Positions 26,044-32,738 of a stretch of 32,738 nt of DNA are shown here, in pieces. Source of the DNA: Limisphaerales bacterium (lineage in GTDB: Bacteria > Verrucomicrobiota > Verrucomicrobiia > Limisphaerales > AAA164-E04); NCBI GenBank assembly GCA_024761205.1, contig JAMASS010000048.1, forward strand, positions 1 through 32,738, given 5' to 3'. The notes below the pieces were generated by a model. That model saw nothing but the letters and a program-made list of their open reading frames with translations, was not told where the DNA came from and did not search any database. Every line of letters begins with the position of its first letter. Within the stretch, counting starts at the first letter, position 1. A program made the translations under genes and the position numbers.

Positions 26044-26240
26044 GCCCAGACGTTTCGGTACCGTTATTGCTAAACGGAGCACAGGCACTCCTGCCCGCGA
26101 TACCAAACCAAACTAGCGAGCCACTGCCACAGACAAAAGTATCCGCGCTCCGAGAAAAACACTTCACCGTTGACAGTCAACTACCCAGGGCCACTAAGTA
26201 TGTCCGCCCGATCTGCAAATATCATAAGATCATCGAGACC

Positions 26241-27968
26241 ATGCGTTGGACCCAAACCTTCATCCCAACCTTAAAAGAAACACCAGCCGAAGCGGAAATT
26301 CTCTCGCACCGACTCCTCCTCCGCGCCGGACTAATCCGCAAGCTCACCAGTGGCCTCTACACATTTCTACCCCTCGGATTACGTGCATTGCAAAAGATCG
26401 AGTCCATCATCCGCGAAGAAATGGATCGCGCTGGAGCCATTGAAGTTCTGATGCCATCACTCCAACCACCGGAAATCTGGCAGCAGAGCGGCCGCTACGA
26501 GACGGCTCAGAATGTTTTCTTCAAAGCTCACGACCGAACCAAGCGCGAGTGGATTCTCGGCCCTACCCATGAGGAAGTCATCACAACACTCGTCGCAGGC
26601 GAGATCAACTCCTATCGTCAACTCCCGGTGAATTTCTATCAGATCCAAACCAAGTTCCGGGACGAGATTCGTCCCCGCTTCGGGCTCATGCGAGCCCGGG
26701 AGTTTGTCATGAAGGATGCCTACAGCTTCGATGTCTCCGACGAGGCTGCGTCAGCGAGTTATCAGAAGATGTATGACGCCTACGTCCGTATCTTCCAACG
26801 CTGCGGTTTGCGAGCGTTACCAGTGGAGGCAGATACGGGAGTCATGGGCGGAAAACACTCGCACGAATTCATGGTTCCAGCCGAGGTGGGGGAAAGCGAC
26901 ATTGTCTACAATGCTTCGGGAACCTACGCAGCCAACATCGAAAAGGCTTCCAGCAGCCTGAAATCTCCCTTCGCCGACGGCGAAACTCCGACCAATCTCA
27001 AGACGGTCGAAAAATTCGAAACCCCGGGAGTCAAAACCATCGAAGCCTTAGAAAAAGGACCCTACAACGTACCAGCTCAACAACAAATCAAAACCTTGAT
27101 CTATATCGTCGAAGACAAGCCGGTTCTGTTATTGCTCCTCGGCTCTGATCAGCTCAATGAGGCCAAACTAGCCGGCGTCGTTGGTGCCACAACCTTTCGC
27201 CCTGCCACTCCAGACGAGATCTATCAAACATTCGGTGCCCACCCCGGAAGCCTTGGGGGCGTTGGCGTGTCTGGACCCAAAATCTATGCTGATCACATGC
27301 TGCGAGCCGGTCACGGACTCACTACCGGCGCCAACGAGGACGGTTTCCATATTCGCAACGTGTCGATCGATCGAGACATTCAGGTAGACCAATGGGCCGA
27401 CCTAAGAACGGTCCAAAAAAGGGAACCCTGCCCCCAAACCGGCGAACCCCTTGAAATCCGCGCGGCCATTGAAGTTGGCCATGTTTTCAAGCTGGGAACC
27501 AAATACAGCGAAGACATCGGGGCCCTCTTTCTGGATGATCAGGGTAAACATCAACCAGCCGTCATGGGATGCTACGGCATCGGCGTCACCCGTACGCTTC
27601 AGGCAGTGATCGAGCAAGATCATGATGATGCCGGGATCGTTTGGCCCTTGGGTGTTGCTCCTTACCAAGTTTGTATTACCGGACTGGACGTGACGCCCGA
27701 TAGCCCCACAATGCAGCTCGCGGAGTCCCTTTACCAAGAGCTGACCACCCGCAACATCGATGTCATTCTGGACGATCGCGACGAGCGCCCCGGAGTTAAA
27801 TTCAAGGACTCGGAGTTAATCGGCTTTCCGCTGCGCATTGGCATTGGTCCGCGCTCCCTCAAAGACAACGTCGTCGAGCTCAAACCAAGGACCAGTGAAC
27901 TTCAAAAAATGGCCCCTGAGTCAGCCATCGACGCCGTCACGACCTGGATCGAAGATCAACAAAACTAG
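26241..27968 (+). CDS. proS: Prolyl-tRNA synthetase, bacterial type
   Basis: About 575 residues from the ATG at 26241 (MRWTQTFIPTLKETPAEAEI), the normal length for the bacterial form; an upstream in-frame ATG adds 58 residues that do not look like the family. It is a class II synthetase: motif 1 near MDRAGAIEVLMPSLQP, motif 2 near KFRDEIRPRFGLMRAREFVM, and motif 3 near GCYGIGVTRTLQAVIEQ. Between motifs 2 and 3 lies the YbaK-like editing insertion (DKPVLLLLLGSDQLNEAKLA, then HPGSLGGVGVSGPKIYAD), which clears Ala-tRNA(Pro). The C-terminal anticodon-binding domain is present (APYQVCITGLDV, DVILDDRDERPGVKFKDSEL). Confidence 0.96.
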   Translation: MRWTQTFIPTLKETPAEAEILSHRLLLRAGLIRKLTSGLYTFLPLGLRALQKIESIIREEMDRAGAIEVLMPSLQPPEIWQQSGRYETAQNVFFKAHDRTKREWILGPTHEEVITTLVAGEINSYRQLPVNFYQIQTKFRDEIRPRFGLMRAREFVMKDAYSFDVSDEAASASYQKMYDAYVRIFQRCGLRALPVEADTGVMGGKHSHEFMVPAEVGESDIVYNASGTYAANIEKASSSLKSPFADGETPTNLKTVEKFETPGVKTIEALEKGPYNVPAQQQIKTLIYIVEDKPVLLLLLGSDQLNEAKLAGVVGATTFRPATPDEIYQTFGAHPGSLGGVGVSGPKIYADHMLRAGHGLTTGANEDGFHIRNVSIDRDIQVDQWADLRTVQKREPCPQTGEPLEIRAAIEVGHVFKLGTKYSEDIGALFLDDQGKHQPAVMGCYGIGVTRTLQAVIEQDHDDAGIVWPLGVAPYQVCITGLDVTPDSPTMQLAESLYQELTTRNIDVILDDRDERPGVKFKDSELIGFPLRIGIGPRSLKDNVVELKPRTSELQKMAPESAIDAVTTWIEDQQN

Positions 27969-28003
27969 GCTGGGGCAAGATTCCATCAAGCCGTCGGCTC
28001 GCC
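27968..28003 (+). repeat. Palindromic 3'-end element, degenerate copy after proS
   Basis: GGCTGGGGCAAGATTCC then ATCAAGCCGTCGG follows the layout of the element at 30264 (GGTGGAGCAAAACTCC, then GTCGAGCC). It begins at the last base of the proS stop codon. It faces the half copy at 28081-28106 belonging to the convergent gene. Confidence 0.45.
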
Positions 28004-28080
28004 ACGTGGACCGGAATCCTCAGCGTTGCGTTATCCGCTAAATTCTCCCAAAGATGCCACTTACTACGATTCACCCGCGA

Positions 28081-28106
28081 GCAGCTCGAGAGACTCTCGC
28101 TCCACC
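28081..28106 (-). repeat. Palindromic 3'-end element, half copy after the DUF1015 gene
   Basis: On the minus strand GGTGGAGCGAGAGTCTCTCG followed by AGCTGC is nearly identical to the left half of the copy at 17643. The core CGAGAG-T-CTCTCG is a perfect stem. It begins seven bases after the DUF1015 stop. Confidence 0.7.
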
Positions 28107-28112
28107 ATAGAG

Positions 28113-29333
28113 CTATCGCAACATGTGGCAAAACATAGCGTCCCTCAGCTTAGGCTCGAACCAAGTGCTCTTCGGTGGCATGATGCCATCCTGATCCGCC
28201 ACAGCCATCAAATCCTCAATGCTGGTAGGAAACATCGAAAACGCAACCCCGGTCCCCGCAGCATCCACCAACTTCTCCAACTCACCCGTCCCCCGAATCC
28301 CACCGACGAATGAGATGCGCCGACTCCGCCGCGGATCTTGGATGCCCAACAACGGAGTGAACACGTGCCGCTGAAGCAGCGACACATCAAGCAACTCGAT
28401 CGGACTCTTAGAATTCAAAGCCTCAGGACGAAACTCCAAAGCATACCACCGGCCCGCCAGATACATCCCTAGCTGGTGCTTCAAAGTTGGCTCCACCGCC
28501 GCAGGCGCCTCGGAGACCGACAGAACGCCTTGAATCTTCTCCAAGAATTGTTCCGCAGTCGCGTTGTTGAGATCATGGACAAAACGATTATACGCCAAAA
28601 TCTGCATCTGATCGTGCGGAAATAAAACCGTAAGAAAGTGATCACTGTGAGCCTTCCCACCCCGCGCCTTCGCTACCCGAGAGGCCGCAGCACTCCGATG
28701 ATGGCCGTCAGCAATATAAAGATAAGGGATTGAAGAAAATTTCGCCTCAATGAACCGAGCCAACTCAGAATCAGATATCACCCAAGCCGTATGCCGCACC
28801 TCATCGTCGCTGGTAAAGTCAACCTTAGGGTCGCCGCAAGCCACCTTTGCAAACAAAGCGTCCAGCTCCGCGTCCGCCCGATAGGTCAAAAAGACCGGTC
28901 CAGTTTGTGCATCAAGAGCCTCCATGTGCTTGACACGATCATTCTCCTTATCCAGTCGCGTGAATTCATGTTTCTTGACGACCCCACAGTCATATTCCTC
29001 ACAACTCGATACCGCTACCAAACCGACTTGTGTATGCTGCCCCATGACCTGCCGATAAAGATAGTAATGAGCCTCTGGGTCCTGGACCAAACAACCTTCA
29101 TCGATCAATCGATCAAAATTCTCCCGACCCTTGGCGTAGGCCGCAGCGTCGTAAGGGGCAGTCCCCTCCGGCAAATCAATCTCCGGTTTACTCACGTGAA
29201 AGAAACTATGCGGACGACCGTTCGCCGCCACTCGTGCTTCCTCACTCGAGAGCACGTCATAGGGAAGTTCGCAAATTTGGGCCGCCAGACCGAACTTCGG
29301 ACGCAACGCTCGAAAAAGTTTTACAATCGCCAT
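28113..29333 (-). CDS. DUF1015 family protein
   Basis: About 406 residues from the ATG at 29333, which has AGGA about nine bases ahead; an upstream in-frame start at 29369 is less likely. The family pattern is clear: FRALRPKFGLAAQICELPYD and VLSSEEARVAA at the N-terminus, KPEIDLPEG, YYLYRQVMG, GVVKKHEFTRLDKENDRV, then LYIADGHHRSAAASRVAKAR in the centre (a ParB-like G-H-H-R loop), and LTVLFPHDQMQILAYNRFVH. The C-terminal end includes IMPPKSTWFEPKLRDAMF. It is a cytoplasmic protein and its function is not firmly known to me. The GHHR motif recalls ParB/sulfiredoxin-fold enzymes that use ATP or ADP. It is divergent from infC. Confidence 0.9.
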   Translation of the reverse strand: MAIVKLFRALRPKFGLAAQICELPYDVLSSEEARVAANGRPHSFFHVSKPEIDLPEGTAPYDAAAYAKGRENFDRLIDEGCLVQDPEAHYYLYRQVMGQHTQVGLVAVSSCEEYDCGVVKKHEFTRLDKENDRVKHMEALDAQTGPVFLTYRADAELDALFAKVACGDPKVDFTSDDEVRHTAWVISDSELARFIEAKFSSIPYLYIADGHHRSAAASRVAKARGGKAHSDHFLTVLFPHDQMQILAYNRFVHDLNNATAEQFLEKIQGVLSVSEAPAAVEPTLKHQLGMYLAGRWYALEFRPEALNSKSPIELLDVSLLQRHVFTPLLGIQDPRRSRRISFVGGIRGTGELEKLVDAAGTGVAFSMFPTSIEDLMAVADQDGIMPPKSTWFEPKLRDAMFCHMLR

Positions 29334-29442
29334 AAAAATAATCCTGCTGACCAGATCCAAACAGATCACCGATGATCAAGTCAAATGCTTGTAGCAACGA
29401 AGCAACATCCCTGGGCAAATTGGAAAATCCATAAAAAAACCT

Positions 29443-29470
29443 TGATCTATGAAACGTTTTACGATTAGAT
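29443..29470 (+). promoter_or_regulatory. Possible sigma-70-type promoter for infC
   Basis: TTGATC (29443-29448) and TTAGAT (29465-29470) are separated by 16 bases, 60 bases ahead of the infC start. Each box deviates from consensus, so this is only suggestive. Confidence 0.3.
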
Positions 29471-29530
29471 GCGCCCGATTGATTTTACCAAGTATGTTCA
29501 AGTCTCACCGTTACGGCGCGTAATAATGGA

Positions 29531-30253
29531 ATGTCAGCCGTACTTAATTCGTCCCTTGGGGGTTTCTTGAGTCGTCCTCACTTTTCCCGTAACCGGCGTT
29601 TCCGTGGCCCCCGAATCCGAACTAATGAGAGGATTCGCGCACGTGAAGTTCGAGTGGTCGACGCCAAAGGCAAGCAGCTAGGAATTTTCAGCCGACACGA
29701 AGCCCTCAAGGTAGCCCGTGAACGCCAAATCGATCTCGTTGAAGTAGCTGAAAATGCCAACCCGCCCGTATGCCGGTTGGTTGACTTCGGCAAATACCAA
29801 TACGAACAGGCGAAGAAAAAGAAGGAGACCAAAAAAAATCAACACGCCAATCGAACCAAAGAGGTTCAACTCAGCGTGAAGATTGATCCCCACGATCTGC
29901 AAACCAAGCAGAACCACGCCATCGACTTTCTTTGCGCGGACATGAAGGTCAAAGTGACGCTTCGGTTTCGTGGTCGTGAAAACGCTCACAAAGAGGTCGG
30001 CTTTGAGGTCATTGAGAACTTCATGCAAAATCTCGCCCCTTGGGGTCATGCGGACGCGCCCACCAAAAAGATCGGTCGCGGCTTGATCATCATGATCAGC
30101 CCCTTGCCGAAAAACCAGCGTGCCCCGCATCCAGGACACGAAAAGACCGACGTTCACGACGAATCGACCGACGCCACCGAAGACCATCACGAACCCGAGC
30201 CCAAACCAAAGAAGGCTCTCGTCGAAGCCGTCCCCGCCGACAGTGGCGAATAA
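29531..30253 (+). CDS. infC: Translation initiation factor IF-3
   Basis: A 240-residue protein. The N-domain starts at RIRTNERIRAREVRVVDAKG and includes LDLVEVAENANPPVCRLVDF-type sequence (here IDLVEVAENANPPVCRL). A lysine-rich linker (YEQAKKKKETKKNQ) leads to the C-domain (VQLSVKIDPHDLQTKQNHA, VKVTLRFRGRE). It binds the 30S subunit and checks the initiator codon. Two oddities: a 26-residue basic lead before the N-domain, and a C-terminal tail of about 45 residues rich in His, Glu, Asp and Pro. It starts with ATG at 29531 and lacks a strong ribosome site. IF-3 genes often use rare starts for self-control, but no such codon is clearly better here. rpmI and rplT do not follow. Confidence 0.94.
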   Translation: MSAVLNSSLGGFLSRPHFSRNRRFRGPRIRTNERIRAREVRVVDAKGKQLGIFSRHEALKVARERQIDLVEVAENANPPVCRLVDFGKYQYEQAKKKKETKKNQHANRTKEVQLSVKIDPHDLQTKQNHAIDFLCADMKVKVTLRFRGRENAHKEVGFEVIENFMQNLAPWGHADAPTKKIGRGLIIMISPLPKNQRAPHPGHEKTDVHDESTDATEDHHEPEPKPKKALVEAVPADSGE

Positions 30254-30263
30254 GCCTCCCCTC

Positions 30264-30322
30264 GGTGGAGCAAAACTCCGTCGAGCCGCACCCCCGCAGC
30301 GAAGCGAAGGAGGGCGAACCCC
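30264..30322 (+). repeat. Palindromic 3'-end element, full-length copy after infC
   Basis: A 59-base unit. The left hairpin GGTGGAGCAAAACTCCGTCG leads into AGCC, then CCCCCGCAGCGAAGCGAAGG and AGGGCG, ending in ACCCC. It aligns end to end with the copy at 17643-17706, including the GCAGCGAAGCG-like centre. It begins 11 bases after the infC stop. Confidence 0.7.
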
Positions 30323-31716
30323 AACAAATCTGCCCTTTCCGGTCAGCAAACCATCTCAAGGGAAAAGCGGTGAAGAATCACCGCACTCCGAGACACTTCC
30401 GCTCAATCAATGCCCTACCAGACTTCCGCCAGATTTTATTCATCATCCAAAGCCTCGAGAAAGGATGAGAGTGCAACGATTCTTCGTCGCTTTGGCCACC
30501 CCACGTGAGAGGTTTCACCAAATTCTACCAACGCTCCCAAATCCCCTTTCCCGAAGGCGCAGTTCAATTTTTGGAAAGCGATGATTTGGAGCAGGGCGGG
30601 AAAAAAGGGGAATCCCGGCGCCGTTGCGCCCACAGGCGTCCAACCAAGGAATGCCCAGGCTTTTGAATCGGCAGGGCCGTGCCGGCCCTCGAGATGGCTG
30701 CCTTAGCGTCCGACCAAGCAGACAATTGCCTGCTCCCTCGGGGCGTCCGCCGCGTTCTCCCTGAATCCGCCTCCGAGGGGCTTTCCCTGCTTGGCGATCC
30801 CCCCTTCCCAACGTTGCCCCGGCGGGCTCCCCGCCTTTTCGAGGAGAGCGCGCCTCATGCCGTTGGCCCGCTTTTGCCGGTTGGCGTGCGCCTTTCATAG
30901 AGCGGAGGCTTGGCGGGCCATCCCGGGACGGCTTTTTCAGTGCCAACACTCCTGCGGCAAGGGGCGGTTCGCGCTTTTTCGAGCGGGGGCGACCCATTCG
31001 GAGCCGATGGGTGAGGCCTTGGCGACTTTCTGTCGCACCCGGCGCCCCAAGGGCCTTGCTGCCGGAACACTTGCCTGCCCATTTGCCATTCGTCTTCCAA
31101 ACGCCCCAAGGGATATCCTCTCCCTAGGGGGCGTCAAACCCTGCTTCAGCGAGCGGAATTCCTCCCCCCGCTTGGCCCTTCCCGCGGAGGGACGGCCACT
31201 GTCCGAGACCTTGGCGGTCCCGCGATGCTCCCGGAATCAATCGCATGGACATTCCACGCATCACATTGATTGTCCAGCCGCGCGCTACCTCACCTCCCTT
31301 TTTTTGAACCGCGGTCGCTGATACCGTGCACGGAGATGGTTGCCTTGGGGTCGCTTTTTGCCAAGGGCCGCGGCGTTCTTGGTCCCCGCTTGGCGGCGAC
31401 GGCTTGCCGCGGTGGGAGGGCCCACCGGCGGAGGGGCTGGAGTGGGCATGTGGGGCAATCCTCATGCTTCCCCAATCTCCCTGCCGTTGGACAACCTTTA
31501 ATTTAGCGAGAAACCCGGGTTAATGCAATGCAATGGCGGCGGCGCTGTAGATGGTCAGACATGCAGCACTGAATCGAATCAAGAGTGACGATTGTTGATT
31601 TTTTGACCTACAAAATGCCAGGCAATCGGGGGGCGAATCCCGCACTTCAACCAGCGAAAATCGCTATTCGTCAATCCCATTTTAACGACTCTTCACAACA
31701 TTTACAGTCTATCGCC
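30323..31716. other. GC-rich block without a convincing gene
   Basis: About 1.4 kb between infC and the MBL gene. Long frames exist on both strands (for example 30791-31321 plus, 30515-30997 minus), but their translations are rich in Pro, Arg, Gly and Cys, look like no family, and overlap each other, as chance frames in GC-rich DNA do. Short motifs recur: G/C-CTTGGCG at about 30789, 30908, 31017, 31209 and 31388. A perfect hairpin GCGGTG-AAGAAT-CACCGC lies at 30367-30384. It may be decayed genes, a noncoding RNA or an untranslated spacer. Confidence 0.5.
30367..30394 (+). repeat. Hairpin repeat GCGGTG-AAGAAT-CACCGC
   Basis: A perfect 6-base stem with an AAGAAT loop, followed by ACTCCGAGAC. 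It is similar to the sequence at 15664-15691. It lies 45 bases after the infC 3'-end element. Confidence 0.5.
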
Positions 31717-32499
31717 TTAAGACACCTTGATCTTGAGTCCATCGTAAGCGAGACCCACAGTGGGTGGAAGTTCCGCTTGATCGAGATTATGATCATAATC
31801 ATGTGTCAAATGCGTGAACCAAGTCTGACCCGCCCGAATCCGCCGTGCCGTGGCCAAGGCTTCGTCAAGCGACATATGTGTCGGGTGAGGCTCTTTGCGC
31901 AAGGCATCCAATACAACCACCGGAACCCCCTTCAGCAATGGCATCGAGACTTCCGGAACCTCCTTGCAATCCGTAAGATATGCCAACTTGGACTCCCCAT
32001 CCTGGTGGAAGAGATATCCCAAACACATCGATCGACCGTGGGGCAACGGTATCGGGGTAATCGCCAAATCCCCGAGTTTAAACGGACCATTAACAATTCG
32101 AGGCTCCGGATGAAAATAGCCCTTCCAAACCGGGCCATCCCCAAAGGCATACGAAAATACCCGCTTAATCGCCTCCATCGATTCCTCGCTAGCATAAACC
32201 GGCATCCGGAAATCTTGCATCACACAAAATCGCCGACAATCATCCATCCCCATGATGTGGTCTGCATGTGCATGGGTGATCAATACGGCGTCCACCCGCC
32301 GGATCCGTTCCCGAAGCATTTGCAACCGAAATTCAGGAGTGGTATCGACCACTAGACGAACTACATCCGTCTCCACATAGATTGATGGCCGCATCCGGTG
32401 ATTCTTTGGATTGGCCAAGAATTCTGGAGGATACTCTGCTCCGATGATCGGCACTCCTTGTGAAGTACCTGTGCCTAGGAAAATGAAACTAAACGCCAT
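31717..32499 (-). CDS. MBL-fold metallo-hydrolase (PhnP-like)
   Basis: A 260-residue protein of the metallo-beta-lactamase fold, closest in pattern to the PhnP / phosphoribosyl cyclic phosphodiesterase group. It starts [16 protein letters not shown], then [20 protein letters not shown], the metal motif [13 protein letters not shown] (HAHADH at 76-81), [25 protein letters not shown] with a bridging Asp, and [11 protein letters not shown] near the C-terminus. The loop after GVPIIG lacks the Cys cluster that binds an extra zinc in PhnP. It has no signal peptide, so it is cytoplasmic. It should hydrolyse a phosphodiester; the substrate is unknown. It lies 63 bases downstream of the partial gene at the window end, on the same strand. 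Confidence 0.88.
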   Translation of the reverse strand: MAFSFIFLGTGTSQGVPIIGAEYPPEFLANPKNHRMRPSIYVETDVVRLVVDTTPEFRLQMLRERIRRVDAVLITHAHADHIMGMDDCRRFCVMQDFRMPVYASEESMEAIKRVFSYAFGDGPVWKGYFHPEPRIVNGPFKLGDLAITPIPLPHGRSMCLGYLFHQDGESKLAYLTDCKEVPEVSMPLLKGVPVVVLDALRKEPHPTHMSLDEALATARRIRAGQTWFTHLTHDYDHNLDQAELPPTVGLAYDGLKIKVS

Positions 32500-32562
32500 G
32501 AGCTGACTGACTACTGCCTTGCGGACGCGGAAGGAATTCAGATTGCAATGATAAATGTCTGT

Positions 32563-32738
32563 TCATGAAGTGCCTTCGGTGGGGAAGGGGAGCTGCCCCT
32601 GCTTGGACCCGCGTGCGGCGGGCGCCTCCGGCAATGTGAAGCGGCGTCCTGCCAAAATGTCCGGCACACTCAGCAGTTGCAGTCGGGGGCAGCGTTTGTC
32701 CTTCATCTCTCCGGCCATCGTCATCTCACGGCTGAAGG
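32563..32738 (-). CDS. C-terminal end of a probable DNA methyltransferase (partial)
   Basis: The last 58 codons of a gene that enters from beyond the window. The minus-strand frame ends ...REMTMAGEMKDKRCPRLQLL, then SVPDILAGRRFTLPEAP and a Lys/Gln-rich tail QGQLPFPTEGTS with its stop at 32563. The pattern PRLQLLxVxxxLxGxRxxxP near the end is familiar from site-specific DNA methyltransferases of the N6-adenine / N4-cytosine type, which end just after such a segment. That call rests on a short tail and is tentative. No catalytic motif is within the window. Confidence 0.45.
   Translation of the reverse strand, partial: FSREMTMAGEMKDKRCPRLQLLSVPDILAGRRFTLPEAPAARGSKQGQLPFPTEGTS

Noticed and set aside
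29678-30349. Minus-strand frame of 223 codons over infC
   Set aside because: It is antisense to IF-3, whose domains are unmistakable on the plus strand.
30791-31321. 176-codon plus frame in the GC-rich block after infC
   Set aside because: There is no ribosome site, the composition is biased toward Arg, Pro and Cys, it overlaps equally long frames on the other strand, and no motif is recognisable. I kept the region as 'no convincing gene'.
31640-31665. tRNA-like T-arm (GGGGGGCGAATCCC)
   Set aside because: The loop lacks the TTC of a T-loop, and no acceptor stem or anticodon arm can be formed around it.

Overview
The window looks like a chromosome segment of a Verrucomicrobiota-type (Planctomycetes-Verrucomicrobia-Chlamydiae group) bacterium. 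This is inferred from family content: a PSD1/PSCyt1-DUF1549-DUF1553 cytochrome-like protein paired with a DUF1501 protein, a PEP-CTERM surface protein, a sulfatase, ThuA and Gfo/Idh/MocA proteins with export signals, and a DUF4129 membrane protein. I see no rRNA, tRNA, CRISPR array or intact insertion sequence.

Layout. Bases 1-2000 are gene-poor and decayed; they hold a frameshifted alpha/beta-hydrolase (minus strand) and an unrecognised broken membrane-anchored ORF. A Tat-exported oxidoreductase follows (2050-3378), then about 1.4 kb of debris with a frameshifted P63C-domain gene. A ThuA-like protein (4811-5581) meets, tail to tail, a minus-strand operon of DUF4956 membrane protein, VTC-domain protein and lamin-tail/CotH protein (9189-5568). 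A short-chain dehydrogenase pseudogene (9357-10132) separates this from the PSD1-DUF1501 operon (15580-10190). Next come a DUF4129 membrane protein, a lactonase-like amidohydrolase, a PEP-CTERM protein with a clear terminator, and a sulfatase.

From 21.9 kb the content is more housekeeping: a HAD-Nudix fusion one base ahead of folB, a subtilase with an N-terminal STN-like domain, a fumarylacetoacetate-hydrolase-fold enzyme, prolyl-tRNA synthetase, a DUF1015 protein, and initiation factor IF-3. IF-3 is followed not by rpmI-rplT but by about 1.4 kb of GC-rich sequence without a convincing gene. The window closes with an MBL-fold hydrolase and the C-terminal end of a probable DNA methyltransferase.

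Three observations stand out. (1) The HAD-Nudix-FolB arrangement could supply both dephosphorylation steps between dihydroneopterin triphosphate and FolB. (2) A family of short palindromic elements sits just past the stop codons of infC, proS, folB, DUF1015 and the DUF4129 gene. (3) The PEP-CTERM reading frame crosses an 11-base C tract before its signal peptide, with no start codon after the tract, so it may be switched by slippage. All functional statements come from reading translations by eye; no database search was run.
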